Made by a program: the position numbers and the translations under genes. A DNA stretch of 60,670 nt, from contig JAOAUC010000034.1 in the NCBI GenBank assembly GCA_030157785.1, positions 1-60,670 on the forward strand. The letters run 5' to 3'. Positions 42,266-53,950 of this stretch are shown one piece after another (positions within the stretch are counted from its first letter, which is position 1; each line of letters begins with the position of its first letter). The stretch comes from Zoogloea oleivorans. GTDB lineage: Bacteria; Pseudomonadota; Gammaproteobacteria; Burkholderiales; Rhodocyclaceae. The notes beneath the pieces are model-generated. The model did not search any database. It worked only from the letters and a program-made list of their open reading frames with translations, and had not been told where the DNA came from.

Positions 42266-43267
42266 TTACTCGCGGCAGACTGCTGCTGCGATATCCAGCG
42301 AGCGCAGGCGCAGGGCGGGGTCGAAGATGTCGCAGACGAACATGAGTTCGTCGGCGGCCGTTGCCTCGGCGAGGTGGCTCAGGCCTTCTCGCACCGTGTC
42401 CGGCCCGCCGACGACGGCTGCGCCGAGGAAATCGGCGATGGCGGCGCGTTCGTCCGCGTGCAGCCCGCCCATGAAGTTTTCCTCCGGGGCCTGCAGGCAG
42501 CGCCGGTCGCCGCGCAGGATGCCGAGCACGCGGCGGTGGGTGCTGCTGGCCAGGAACTCGGCCTCCTCGTCGGTCGGCGCGGCGATCAGCGGCACGCCGA
42601 TCACCACGTAGGGTTTGGCGAGGGTTTCCGACGGACGGAAGTTGCTGCGATACACGTCGAGCGCCTGCAGCAGCAGACGCGGCGCGAAGTGCGAGGCGAA
42701 GGCATAGGGCAGGCCGCGTTCGGCTGCCAGCCGGGCCGAGAACAGGCTGGAGCCGAGCAGCCAGATCGGCACCTTGGTGCCGGCGCCGGGCATGGCGACC
42801 AGGCGTTGGCCGGGTTCGGCGGGGCTCAGCAGTTGGTGCAGTTCGGCTACGTCGCGGGGGAAGTCGTCTTCCCGCTCGATGCGGTCGCGGCGCAGGGCGC
42901 GCATGGTCAGGCCGTCGGTGCCCGGCGCCCGGCCGAGGCCCAGGTCGATGCGCCCGGGGTAGAGCTCGGCCAGCGTGCCGAACGCTTCGGCGACAACCAG
43001 CGGGGCGTGGTTGGGCAGCATCACGCCGCCCGAGCCCACGCGGATCGTCCGGGTGCCGCCGGCAATGTGGCCGACCAGCACCGCGGTGGCCGAACTGGCG
43101 ATGCCCGGCATGTTGTGATGCTCGGCCAGCCAGTAGCGGGTGAAGCCGAGGGCTTCGACGTGCTGCGCCGTGCGCAACGAAATGGCGAGGGCTTCGGCCA
43201 CCGTGCCACCTTCACGGACGGCAACGAGGTCGAGCATGGACAGGGCGATCTGCGAGAGGGCGGGCAT
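42266..43267 (-). CDS. Luciferase-like (LLM class) flavin-dependent oxidoreductase
   Basis: A 333-residue bacterial-luciferase-family protein, close to the YhbW subgroup ([35 protein letters not shown]). FMN-dependent monooxygenase or oxidoreductase of unknown substrate. Same strand as the LysR gene upstream (56-bp gap), perhaps co-transcribed with it. Confidence 0.82.
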   Translation of the reverse strand: MPALSQIALSMLDLVAVREGGTVAEALAISLRTAQHVEALGFTRYWLAEHHNMPGIASSATAVLVGHIAGGTRTIRVGSGGVMLPNHAPLVVAEAFGTLAELYPGRIDLGLGRAPGTDGLTMRALRRDRIEREDDFPRDVAELHQLLSPAEPGQRLVAMPGAGTKVPIWLLGSSLFSARLAAERGLPYAFASHFAPRLLLQALDVYRSNFRPSETLAKPYVVIGVPLIAAPTDEEAEFLASSTHRRVLGILRGDRRCLQAPEENFMGGLHADERAAIADFLGAAVVGGPDTVREGLSHLAEATAADELMFVCDIFDPALRLRSLDIAAAVCRE

Positions 43268-43323
43268 CGTGGGCGTGCTGGATTAAGGGGGCTAAAGGAA
43301 GACCGCTGGCGGAGGCCGAAGGT

Positions 43324-44214
43324 TCAGTGCGATGGCGGCGTGCGCACCAGCTCGTCGATCAGCGCCATCATCGCCTGCTGGGTCAGCGTTGTCGGCCGTT
43401 GCGCGCTGAGCGCCAGGAACAGCCGGCTGCACAGGGACGGGGTAATCGGGTGGGCGATGAGTTCGGCGGTCTTGCCTGAGGTGAGCACGGCGTTCTTCGA
43501 CAGCACCGCACTGCCGGCCCCGTCGGCCACCAGGTCGAGGATGGCGGCGACACCGTCGATCTCGAGGACGACCTTCGGGCGCAGGCCGGCGCTGGCGAGG
43601 GTGCTTTCGACCAGCATGCGGATCGAGTGGGGGCGGCTGGGAATGATCAGCGGTGTGGCGGCCAGCTCGTCAAGGGTGACGGGGCGGGGCGGCTGTCCGC
43701 TGTTCTGGCGGACGAGGAAGAGTTCCTCGTCGAGCAGGTGGCGCGCCTCGATGTCGGGCGAGGACGTGGCGTTGTAGATCAGGGCGATGTCGAGGCGGCC
43801 GGAAACGAGGGATTCCTGCATGGTTACCGACAGGCCTTCGCGGATGCACAGGCTGGCTTCCGGCAGGCGCTCGCGGAAGGCCCGGGTCAGTGGCACGGTG
43901 AGCAGTTTGGCGAGGCTGGGCGGCAGGCCGACGGCGACCCGCCCGCTGAGGGCGCCGCGCACCCGCCCGAGTTCTTCCCGTGCCCGTTCCACCTGGTGCA
44001 GGATGCCGCGGCTGTGTTCGAGCAGCACCTTGCCGGCTTCGGTCAGCGTCACGCCGCGCCCGTTGCGGATCAGCAGGTTCTGGCGCAGTTCCACTTCCAG
44101 CAGGCGGATCTGGCGGCTGAGGGCCGGCTGGGCGATATCGAGGACGATGGAGGCGCGGGTGAAGCTGCCCAGTTCCGCTACGCGCACGAAGTATTCGAGC
44201 TGTTTCAGGTCCAT
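43324..44214 (-). CDS. LysR-type regulator of the protocatechuate 4,5-cleavage cluster (probable)
   Basis: A 296-residue LysR protein. The start at 44214 (MDLKQLEYFVRVAELGSF) places the HTH at the N-terminus; the longer frame adds 15 unlikely residues. It is divergent from ligU (44327). The intergenic part has an imperfect dyad TATCACGAAGCGTTATA (44254-44270), a possible T-N11-A-type site. Control of the lig genes is inferred from position. Confidence 0.8.
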   Translation of the reverse strand: MDLKQLEYFVRVAELGSFTRASIVLDIAQPALSRQIRLLEVELRQNLLIRNGRGVTLTEAGKVLLEHSRGILHQVERAREELGRVRGALSGRVAVGLPPSLAKLLTVPLTRAFRERLPEASLCIREGLSVTMQESLVSGRLDIALIYNATSSPDIEARHLLDEELFLVRQNSGQPPRPVTLDELAATPLIIPSRPHSIRMLVESTLASAGLRPKVVLEIDGVAAILDLVADGAGSAVLSKNAVLTSGKTAELIAHPITPSLCSRLFLALSAQRPTTLTQQAMMALIDELVRTPPSH

Positions 44215-44326
44215 GACTGCCTTTGCTGCGGATCGTTGTGGTGCGGGGTAAGGTATCACGAAGCGTTATAGCTGATAGAGCGTCAGACTTCTATTGCAGG
44301 GGCTTGGGTGGGGGAACAATGCGCCC

Positions 44327-45415
44327 ATGCAAACGCCAATCAAAACCTGCTTCATGCGCGGTGGCACCTCCCGGGGGCCGTTTTTCAATGCTGCGGATCT
44401 GCCGGCCGACATCGCCACCCGCGACAAGGTGCTGCTGGCGGTGATGGGTTCGCCCGACCGGCGCCAGATCGATGGCCTCGGCGGCGCCCATCCGCTGACC
44501 AGCAAGGTCGGCATCGTCTCCAGGAGCGCCGTGCCGGGGGTTGATCTCGACTTCCTGTTCGCCCAGCTGCAGCCGGACAAGGACACCGTGGACACCACGC
44601 CCAACTGCGGCAACATGCTCGCCGCGGTGGTGCCCTTTGCCATCGAGGCCGGCATCGTTGCGCCGCGCGGCGATGTCAGCACCTTCCGCGTGCTGACCCT
44701 CAACACCGACATGCAGTGCGACATCAGTGTGCACACCCCGGGTGGTGTGGTGGAGTACGCCGGCGAGGCGTGCATCGACGGCGTGCCGGGCACTTCGGCG
44801 CCGATCACCATCAACTTCCTCGATACCGCCGGCTCCGTCTGCGCCTGCCTGCTGCCCACCGGCAAGGCGAAGGACGTGATCGAGGGCATTGAGGTCACCT
44901 GCATCGACAACGGCATGCCGCTCGTGATGTTCCGTGCCGCCGACGTGGGGCGGACGGGCTACGAGAGCGTCGCCGAACTCAACGCCGACACCGAACTGAA
45001 GGACCGCATCGAGCGCCTGCGCATTGCCTGCGGCCACGCCATGGGCCTCGGCGACGTGAGCAGCAAGAACTACCCCAAGATGACGCTGATCGCCCCGCCG
45101 CAGAACGGCGGCAGCCTCAGCACCCGCAGCTTCATTCCCCATGTCTGCCACGACGCCATCGGCGTGCTGGCGGCGGTTACCGTCGGCACCGCCTGCGTGC
45201 TGGATGGTTCGGTGACCGACGGCATCGCCGTGATGCCCGACGGCAACGTGAAGAGCGTGTCGGTGGAACACCCCACCGGCGAGTTCTCGGTGGCCCTCGA
45301 AATCGATCCGGCCAACCCGCAGAACGTCACCCGTGCCGCGCTGCTGCGCACCGCCCGCCTGATCATGCGCGGCGAGGCGATGGTGCCGGCGGCGGTGTGG
45401 GACGGGAAGCGGTAG
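44327..45415 (+). CDS. ligU: 4-oxalomesaconate tautomerase, PrpF family
   Basis: A 362-residue PrpF-like isomerase (CFMRGGTSRGPFF at the N-terminus; TTPNCGNM with catalytic Cys about residue 90). LigU/GalD interconverts the double-bond isomers of 4-oxalomesaconate before hydration. ATG at 44327 fits the family N-terminus; a TTG start 33 nt upstream is possible. It is the first gene of the lig run. Confidence 0.85.
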   Translation: MQTPIKTCFMRGGTSRGPFFNAADLPADIATRDKVLLAVMGSPDRRQIDGLGGAHPLTSKVGIVSRSAVPGVDLDFLFAQLQPDKDTVDTTPNCGNMLAAVVPFAIEAGIVAPRGDVSTFRVLTLNTDMQCDISVHTPGGVVEYAGEACIDGVPGTSAPITINFLDTAGSVCACLLPTGKAKDVIEGIEVTCIDNGMPLVMFRAADVGRTGYESVAELNADTELKDRIERLRIACGHAMGLGDVSSKNYPKMTLIAPPQNGGSLSTRSFIPHVCHDAIGVLAAVTVGTACVLDGSVTDGIAVMPDGNVKSVSVEHPTGEFSVALEIDPANPQNVTRAALLRTARLIMRGEAMVPAAVWDGKR

Positions 45416-45465
45416 TCGCATACGCAATGGCGCCATACACCCACAGAACAACGGAGGAGCACCCC

Positions 45466-46494
45466 ATGATCATCGACATCCACGGCCACTACACCACCGC
45501 GCCCAAGGCCCTCGAAGAATGGCGCAACCGCCAGATCGCCGGCATCAAGGACCCGTCGGCCATGCCGAAGGTGTCCGAACTGAAGATCAGCGACGACGAA
45601 CTGCGCGAGACCATCGAGACCAACCAGCTCAAGCTGATGAAGCAGCGCGGCTCCGACCTGACCATCTTCTCGCCCCGCGCCAGCTTCATGGCCCACCACA
45701 TCGGCGACTTCAATGTCAGTTCGACCTGGGCGGCCATCTGCAACGAGCTGTGCTTCCGCGTCGCCGAGCTCTTCCCCGACAACTTCATCGGCGCTGCCAT
45801 GCTGCCGCAAAGCCCGGGCGTCGATCCGGCCACCTGCATTCCCGAGCTGGTGAAGTGCGTCGAGCAGTACGGCAACGTCGGCATCAACCTCAACCCGGAC
45901 CCTTCCGGCGGCCACTGGACCAGCCCGCCGCTGTCGGACCGCCACTGGTACCCCATCTACGAAAAGATGGTCGAGTACGACATTCCGGCCATGGTGCACG
46001 TGTCCACCAGTTGCAACTGCGCCTTCCACACCACCGGCGCCCACTACCTGAACGCGGACACCACCGCCTTCATGCAGTGCCTCACCTCCGACCTGTTCAC
46101 CGATTTCCCGACCCTCAAGTTCGTGATTCCCCACGGCGGCGGCGCGGTGCCTTACCACTGGGGCCGCTTCCGTGGCCTGGCCCAGGAACTGAAAAAGCCG
46201 CTGCTGAAGGATCACCTCCTCAACAACATCTTCTTCGATACCTGCGTCTATCACCAGCCGGGCATCGACCTGCTGACCAAGGTGATCCCGGTGGACAACA
46301 TCCTGTTCGCCTCCGAAATGATCGGCGCCGTGCGCGGCATCGACCCGGAAACCGGCCATTACTTCGACGACACCAAGCGCTACATCGAAGGCACCCTGAA
46401 CCTGTCCGCTGAAGACCGCTTCAAGGTGTACGAAGGCAACGCCCGCCGCGTGTACCCGCGCCTCGACGCCGCCCTCAAGGCCAAGGGCCAGTAA
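45466..46494 (+). CDS. ligJ: 4-oxalomesaconate hydratase
   Basis: A 342-residue amidohydrolase-fold enzyme. Metal ligands in DIHGHYT (about residues 4-10), HVSTSCNC and PHGGGAVPYHWGR. It matches LigJ of Sphingobium-type pathways, forming 4-carboxy-4-hydroxy-2-oxoadipate. CGGAGGAGC precedes the start. Confidence 0.9.
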   Translation: MIIDIHGHYTTAPKALEEWRNRQIAGIKDPSAMPKVSELKISDDELRETIETNQLKLMKQRGSDLTIFSPRASFMAHHIGDFNVSSTWAAICNELCFRVAELFPDNFIGAAMLPQSPGVDPATCIPELVKCVEQYGNVGINLNPDPSGGHWTSPPLSDRHWYPIYEKMVEYDIPAMVHVSTSCNCAFHTTGAHYLNADTTAFMQCLTSDLFTDFPTLKFVIPHGGGAVPYHWGRFRGLAQELKKPLLKDHLLNNIFFDTCVYHQPGIDLLTKVIPVDNILFASEMIGAVRGIDPETGHYFDDTKRYIEGTLNLSAEDRFKVYEGNARRVYPRLDAALKAKGQ

Positions 46495-46498
46495 TGCT

Positions 46499-46608
46499 GT
46501 AGGGCCTTGTAGGGGCGACTTCAGTCGCCCTCGGACTCCGATCACCGGCATGCCTGTGATCAACGCACGGATGGGCGACTGAAGTCGCCCCTACAAGTCG
46601 TCCCTACA
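46499..46608. repeat. REPIN between ligJ and ligK
   Basis: REP at 46509-46530 and inverse REP at 46573-46594, with partial copies outside. The linker contains its own dyad (GATCAC...GTGATC) and resembles the linker at 48319-48360. Confidence 0.85.
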
Positions 46609-46650
46609 GTCGCCCCGCATCGATTCACACAGAAAACCAGGAGACTCCAG

Positions 46651-47346
46651 ATGACCCTCCCCATGAATACCCTCGGCGTCGTGAAGCGCAACATCGTGCG
46701 CGCCGACAAGGCCGCCGTCGAAAAACTGTCCCGCTTCGGCGTCGCCACCATCCACGAAGCGATGGGCCGCGTCGGCCTGATGAAGCCCACCATCCGCCCG
46801 ATCTACACCGGCGCCCACAGCTGCGGCACCGCCGTCACCGTGCTGCTGCAGCCGGGCGACAACTGGATGCTCCACGTGGCGGCCGAGCAGATCCAGCCGG
46901 GCGACGTGGTCGTGGCCGCCTGCATCGCCGACAGCACCGACGGCTTCTTCGGCGACCTGCTGGCCACCTCCTACCAGTCCCGCGGCGCCAGGGGGCTGAT
47001 CATCGACGGCGGCGTGCGCGACGTGAAGGACCTCACCGCCATGGGCTTTCCGGTGTTCAGCCGGGCCATCCATGCCAAGGGCTGCACCCGCGCCACGCTG
47101 GGTTCGGTGAACGTGCCGGTGGTGTGTGCCGGCGCCATCGTCAACCCGGGTGACGTGGTCATCGCCGACGACGACGGCGTGGTGGTGGTGCCCGCCGCCA
47201 TCGCCCAGCAGGTGGCCGACGCCGCCGAAGCCCGCGAGAACAACGAGACGGCCAAGCGCGCCCGCTTTGCCGCCGGCGAGCTGGGGCTGGACATGTACGC
47301 GCTGCGCGAGCCGCTGGCCAAGGCCGGCCTCAAGTACATCGACTGA
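46651..47346 (+). CDS. ligK: 4-carboxy-4-hydroxy-2-oxoadipate aldolase / oxaloacetate decarboxylase
   Basis: A 231-residue RraA-fold aldolase with GDLLATSYQSRGARGLIIDG and GGVRD (catalytic Arg-Asp). It splits the substrate into pyruvate and oxaloacetate. AGGAGACTCCAG precedes the start. Confidence 0.9.
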   Translation: MTLPMNTLGVVKRNIVRADKAAVEKLSRFGVATIHEAMGRVGLMKPTIRPIYTGAHSCGTAVTVLLQPGDNWMLHVAAEQIQPGDVVVAACIADSTDGFFGDLLATSYQSRGARGLIIDGGVRDVKDLTAMGFPVFSRAIHAKGCTRATLGSVNVPVVCAGAIVNPGDVVIADDDGVVVVPAAIAQQVADAAEARENNETAKRARFAAGELGLDMYALREPLAKAGLKYID

Positions 47347-47358
47347 GGCGGACCGGAC

Positions 47359-48276
47359 ATGGAATTCACCAAGACGCCTGGCTGGCTCGACTGGTTCGCC
47401 GGGCCCGCCAAACCCCGCTTCCGGCTGCCTGCCGGCGCGGTCGATGCGCACTGCCACGTGTTCGGCCCGGGGTCCGAGTTCCCCTTCGCTGCGGAGCGCA
47501 AGTACACCCCCTGCGACGCCTCCAAGGCCCAGCTCTTTGCCCTGCGCGACCACCTGGGCTTCGAGCGCAACGTGATCGTCCAGGCCACCTGCCACGGCTC
47601 CGACAACCGGGCCCTGGTGGATGCGCTGGTGCATTCGGATGGCAAGGCCCGCGGTGTGGCGACGGTCAAGCGCAGCATCTCCGACCAGGAACTGCAGGCC
47701 CTCCACGCTGCCGGCGTGCGCGGCGTGCGCTTCAACTTCGTCAAGCGCCTGGTGGACTTCACCCCCAAGGACGAACTGCTGGAAATCGCCTCCCGCATCG
47801 CGCCACTGGGCTGGCATGTGGTGATCTACTTCGAGGCCGTCGATCTGCCCGAACTGTGGGACTTCTTCACCGCGCTGCCGACCACCGTGGTCGTGGACCA
47901 CATGGGTCGCCCGGATGTGAGCAAGCCTGTGGATGGGCCGGAGTTCGAGCTCTTCCTCAAGTTCATGCGCGAGCACCACAACGTGTGGAGCAAGGTGAGC
48001 TGCCCGGAGCGCCTGTCGGTGACCGGCCCCAAGGCCCTGGGCGGCGAGCAGAGCGCCTACCGGGACGTGGTGCCCTTCGCCCGCCGCGTGGTCGAGGAAT
48101 TTCCCGACCGCGTGCTGTGGGGCACCGACTGGCCGCACCCCAACCTCAAGGATCACATGCCCGACGACGGCCTGCTGGTGGACTTCATCCCCCACGTCGC
48201 CCCGACAGCCGAACTGCAGCGGAAGCTCCTGGTGGATAACCCCAAGCGACTCTACTGGCCCGAAGAAGCACAATGA
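47359..48276 (+). CDS. ligI: 2-pyrone-4,6-dicarboxylate lactonase
   Basis: A 305-residue amidohydrolase (DAHCHVFGPG about residues 31-40; WGTDWPHPN about 254-262, with catalytic Asp). It opens 2-pyrone-4,6-dicarboxylate to 4-oxalomesaconate. It lies 12 bp after ligK. Confidence 0.9.
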   Translation: MEFTKTPGWLDWFAGPAKPRFRLPAGAVDAHCHVFGPGSEFPFAAERKYTPCDASKAQLFALRDHLGFERNVIVQATCHGSDNRALVDALVHSDGKARGVATVKRSISDQELQALHAAGVRGVRFNFVKRLVDFTPKDELLEIASRIAPLGWHVVIYFEAVDLPELWDFFTALPTTVVVDHMGRPDVSKPVDGPEFELFLKFMREHHNVWSKVSCPERLSVTGPKALGGEQSAYRDVVPFARRVVEEFPDRVLWGTDWPHPNLKDHMPDDGLLVDFIPHVAPTAELQRKLLVDNPKRLYWPEEAQ

Positions 48277-48296
48277 AATAACCGCCGGGATGCCCT

Positions 48297-48395
48297 GTAG
48301 GGGCGACTTCAGTCGCCCTCGGACTCCGGTCAAAGGCTTGTCTGTGGTGAACGCATGGATGGGCGACTGAAGTCGCCCCTACAAGTCGCCCCTAC
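48297..48395. repeat. REPIN between ligI and ligA
   Basis: REP at 48297-48318, inverse REP at 48361-48382, then a partial extra copy to 48395. The linker is homologous to that at 46531-46572. Confidence 0.85.
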
Positions 48396-48436
48396 AGCAG
48401 CCCTGGCCGCCATCCCGGCCCACGAGGAGACACACC

Positions 48437-50687
<2,251 letters not shown>

Positions 50688-50726
50688 GGGCAAGTGGCTT
50701 GTCGGGGTCTGCGGGGGGCGCGACTT

Positions 50727-50814
50727 GTAGGGGCGACTTCAGTCGCCCACCCCCCCACGCCAATCACAGGCAAGCCCCTGCTCGAAGTCCGAGGGCGACT
50801 GAAGTCGCCCCTAC
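50727..50814. repeat. REPIN between ligC and the aldo/keto reductase gene
   Basis: REP at 50727-50748 and inverse REP at 50793-50814 around a 44-base linker containing a poly-C run. Confidence 0.85.
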
Positions 50815-50861
50815 AGCCGCCCCGACGAGTGCCCCTGCAAGTTCTTCTGCCAAGGATTTCC

Positions 50862-51851
50862 ATGACGCAACGTACCATCGGTCCCTTCCTGGTTTCTCCC
50901 GTCGGCCTCGGCTGCATGAACCTCAGCCATGCCTACGGCGTGCCGCCGGGGCCGGAGGAGGGCGCGGCGGTATTGCTGAAGGCCCTCGATGCCGGCGTCG
51001 ATTTCTTCGATACCGCAGCCCTGTACGGGTTTGGTGCCAACGAAAGCCTGCTCGGCCGGGTGCTCGCCCCGCACCGCGCGCGCGTTGTGCTGGCCAGCAA
51101 GTGCGGCATGCACGGGGTTGACGGCAAGCGGGTCATCGATGGCCGGCCGGAGACCATCCGCGCCAGTGTCGAGGCCAGTCTGACGCGCCTGAACACCGAA
51201 GTCATCGACCTGCTTTACCTGCACCGCTGGGACAAGCAGGTGCCGATCGAGGACAGTGTCGGTGCCATGGCCGGGCTGGTGGCGGCCGGCAAGGTGCGCG
51301 CGCTGGGCCTGTCGGAAGTGTCGGCCAGCACCCTGCGCAAGGCTCACGCCGTGCATCCCATCGCCGCGCTGCAGACCGAATATTCCCTGTGGACGCGCAA
51401 CCCTGAAATTGCCGTGCTGCAGGCCTGCCGCGAACTCGACGTGGCCTTCGTCGCCTTCAGCCCGCTGGCCCGCGGTTTCCTGTGCGCGCCGCTGGACGTG
51501 AGCGGCCTCGACGGCAAGGACATTCGTCGCTCGATGCCGCGCTTCTTCCCCGACAACTACGCGGCCAACCTGCGCCTTTTCGAGGCCTATGCGGCGCTGG
51601 CGCAGGAAGCCGGCTGCACCCCGTCGCAACTGGCCCTGGCCTGGCTGCTGGCCAAGGGCGAGGACATCGTGCCGATTCCCGGCACTACCTCCGTCGCCCA
51701 CCTGGAAGACAACCTCGGCGCTGCGCAGGTTCGCCTGTCGCCCGCGCTGATGGCGCGTGTCGAAGCGCTGATCAACCAGACCACGGTTGCCGGTACCCGC
51801 TACAACGCCCCGACCCAGACCGAAATCGATACCGAAGAGTTCGCACGGTAG
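50862..51851 (+). CDS. Aldo/keto reductase
   Basis: A 329-residue AKR-fold protein. Catalytic residues are present: Asp and Tyr in FFDTAALYGFG, Lys in LASKCG and His in LYLHRWD; the C-terminal NADPH-binding IPGTTSVAHLEDN is present. It would reduce an aldehyde or ketone. It follows ligC across a REPIN, so co-transcription is possible. Substrate unknown. The start at 50862 has AAGGA upstream. Confidence 0.82.
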   Translation: MTQRTIGPFLVSPVGLGCMNLSHAYGVPPGPEEGAAVLLKALDAGVDFFDTAALYGFGANESLLGRVLAPHRARVVLASKCGMHGVDGKRVIDGRPETIRASVEASLTRLNTEVIDLLYLHRWDKQVPIEDSVGAMAGLVAAGKVRALGLSEVSASTLRKAHAVHPIAALQTEYSLWTRNPEIAVLQACRELDVAFVAFSPLARGFLCAPLDVSGLDGKDIRRSMPRFFPDNYAANLRLFEAYAALAQEAGCTPSQLALAWLLAKGEDIVPIPGTTSVAHLEDNLGAAQVRLSPALMARVEALINQTTVAGTRYNAPTQTEIDTEEFAR

Positions 51852-52015
51852 GCGCAAGGCCGGCTCGCCGGGTTTTTCCCCGACCTCGGCGCTGACTGAG
51901 GCGGCGTCGGGTCTGTTCGGGGCGGCATCGACTCGCCGGGTGTCGGTGACGGCTTTCGTGTCAAAATCGGGGCCTGCATGACACAAGGGCATTTACCCGC
52001 CAAAGAGGAGAATCC

Positions 52016-52876
52016 ATGGAGTTCGGGAACGTCACCGGCGAGCCGGAAATCGAAGGCATCGAGTTCGTCGAATATGCAACCGCGCGCCCGAAGGAGTTCG
52101 GTGTGGCGCTGCAATCCATGGGTTTCCTGCCGGTGGCCAGGCACCGCTCGCGGGACGTGCTGCTGTATCGCCAGGGCGACGTGAACGTGATCGTCAATGC
52201 CGACCCGAAGGCGGTGGCCAGCGAGGATCTCGAAGCGGGTTCGGAGGTAATGCTGAAGGCGCTGGCGATTCGTGTGCCGGACGCCGGCGTGGCCTACACG
52301 CGGGCGCTGGCCTGTGGCGGCCAGCCGGTGGTGACGGGGTCCGGGCCGATGGAGCTGAACATTCCCGGCATCCAGGGGCCGGGCGGCGCGGTGCTGTTCC
52401 TGCTCGACCGGCGTGCCGGGGTGTCGTTCTACGAGGTGGATTTCCTGCCCCTGGCCGACGCCCAGTTCGACGTGCCGGCCCTTGCCGGCCTGCATTTCTT
52501 CGGCATCGTCCAGTACATCCTGGCGGGGGAAACCGACCACTGGTGCAACTTCTATCAGCGGGTGCTGGGTTTTGCGCCGCTGCCCGAAGGCGTGCGTTTT
52601 GGCGTGCTGCCGGGCGGGGCGATCCTCCGCAGCGCCTGCGGGCGTTTCTTCCTGCAGTTCATCGAACCGCCGGCCGGCGCCGAGGACGCCCACTGGCGTG
52701 AAGGCTTCAACCGGGTCGGGCTGGGCGTGCCTGACGTGGAGAAAAGCGTCGCCGAGCTGGAAGCCCGGGGTATCCATTTTGTCGATTCGTCGCTGCTCGG
52801 CAATCGCGAGCTGGGAGCGCTGACCCGCACCCTGGTGGGCGGTACCCAGTTCGAACTGGTTCATCACCAGCCGTAA
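52016..52876 (+). CDS. HPPD-like VOC protein lacking most iron ligands
   Basis: A 286-residue two-domain VOC protein. The first 150 residues closely resemble 4-hydroxyphenylpyruvate dioxygenase (GIEFVEYATARP, ARHRSRDVLLYRQGDVNVIVN, GPMELNIPGIQGPGG). In the second domain the HPPD ligand His of DHLTHNV is replaced in the segment FFGIVQY, and the second His of QHVAF is Arg in NRVGL; only the final Glu (FELVHH) remains. It is shorter than HPPD (about 350). GAGGAG precedes the start. Its place at the end of the lig cluster suggests an aromatic-related role. A related family is the C-terminal domain of bacterial 3-dehydroshikimate dehydratases. Confidence 0.75.
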   Translation: MEFGNVTGEPEIEGIEFVEYATARPKEFGVALQSMGFLPVARHRSRDVLLYRQGDVNVIVNADPKAVASEDLEAGSEVMLKALAIRVPDAGVAYTRALACGGQPVVTGSGPMELNIPGIQGPGGAVLFLLDRRAGVSFYEVDFLPLADAQFDVPALAGLHFFGIVQYILAGETDHWCNFYQRVLGFAPLPEGVRFGVLPGGAILRSACGRFFLQFIEPPAGAEDAHWREGFNRVGLGVPDVEKSVAELEARGIHFVDSSLLGNRELGALTRTLVGGTQFELVHHQP

Positions 52877-52895
52877 AAAAACCGGGTATCCCCGG
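52875..52895 (-). terminator. Rho-independent terminator of the aco-lip-thi operon
   Basis: On the minus strand CCGGG-GATA-CCCGG is followed by seven T. It lies 27 bp after the thiG stop, and its T-run overlaps the stop codon of the convergent HPPD-like gene. Confidence 0.85.
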
Positions 52896-52921
52896 AGGGA
52901 CGCCCGGCATAACGCCAAAAT

Positions 52922-53737
52922 CTAGTCGAGCAAGCCCTCCGTCGGCGAGCTGGCGCTGGCCTCGTAAGGCTTCTTGGGCATGCGCCCGGCGAGGAAGGCG
53001 TTGCGCCCGGCGCTCACCGCCTGGCCCATCGCGGCGGCCATGCGCACCGGGTCGCCGGCCATGGCAATGGCGGTGTTCATCAGCACCCCGTCGCAGCCCA
53101 GCTCCATGGCAATCGCCGCGTCCGAGGCGGTGCCGACCCCCGCATCGACGATCACCGGCACCTGGGCCTCGTCGATGATGATGCGCAGGTTCCACGGGTT
53201 GAGGATGCCCATGCCCGAGCCGATCAGGCTGGCCAGCGGCATGATCGCCACGCAGCCGATGTCCTCCAGCATGCGCGCCTGTACCGGGTCGTCCGAGCAA
53301 TACACCATCACCCGGAAACCGTCGGCCACCAGTTGCTTGGCGGCCATCAGGGTTTCCGGCATGTTGGGGAAGAGGGTGGCCTGGCTGCCCAGCACTTCGA
53401 GCTTGACCAGGTTGTGGCCGTCCAGCAGCTCGCGGGCCAGGCGCAGGGTGCGCACCGCCTCGAAGGCGCTGTAGCAGCCGGCGGTGTTGGGCAGGATGGT
53501 GTAGCGCTGCGGGTCGAGCACGTCGAGCAGGCTGGGCTGGTCCGGGTCCTGGCCGATGTTGGTGCGGCGGATCGCCACGGTGACGATCTGTGCGCCGCTG
53601 GCCTCGATGGCGTCGCGGGTCTGGCCGAAATCCCGGTATTTGCCAGTGCCCACCAACAGGCGCGAGCGGAAGGTTTCGCCACCCATCGTGAAGGGCGTGT
53701 CCAGCGGTGCGGCGACGTGTGTTTCGATCTTTCCCAT
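52922..53737 (-). CDS. thiG: Thiazole synthase ThiG
   Basis: A 271-residue TIM-barrel enzyme. Schiff-base Lys in LVKLEVLG (about residue 113); phosphate-binding [15 protein letters not shown] near the C-terminus. It makes the thiazole of thiamine with ThiS-thiocarboxylate. It is the last gene of the minus-strand run starting at acoX, so thiamine synthesis genes are co-expressed with a TPP-dependent enzyme. Confidence 0.92.
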   Translation of the reverse strand: MGKIETHVAAPLDTPFTMGGETFRSRLLVGTGKYRDFGQTRDAIEASGAQIVTVAIRRTNIGQDPDQPSLLDVLDPQRYTILPNTAGCYSAFEAVRTLRLARELLDGHNLVKLEVLGSQATLFPNMPETLMAAKQLVADGFRVMVYCSDDPVQARMLEDIGCVAIMPLASLIGSGMGILNPWNLRIIIDEAQVPVIVDAGVGTASDAAIAMELGCDGVLMNTAIAMAGDPVRMAAAMGQAVSAGRNAFLAGRMPKKPYEASASSPTEGLLD

Positions 53738-53743
53738 TTTCTT

Positions 53744-53950
53744 TCAGCCTCCTCCAACTGCAATCACGATTTCCACCCGGTCATCCGCCACGAGGCCGGT
53801 GCTCCCGTAGCGGCTCTTGGGGACGATTTCCCCGTTCACTTCTACCGCTACCCGTTTGCCGGTAAAGCCCAGGTCGGCCACCAGGTCGGCGATGTGCCAG
53901 GGGGCGGGCAGCTCCCGCGGCTGGCCGTTGAGGCTGATGGGCACGTTCAT
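53744..53950 (-). CDS. thiS: Sulfur carrier protein ThiS
   Basis: A 68-residue ubiquitin-like carrier ending in Gly-Gly-Gly (VIAVGGG), the site of thiocarboxylation. Its ATG overlaps the lipA stop. No TPP riboswitch fits in the lipA-thiS junction. Confidence 0.92.
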   Translation of the reverse strand: MNVPISLNGQPRELPAPWHIADLVADLGFTGKRVAVEVNGEIVPKSRYGSTGLVADDRVEIVIAVGGG

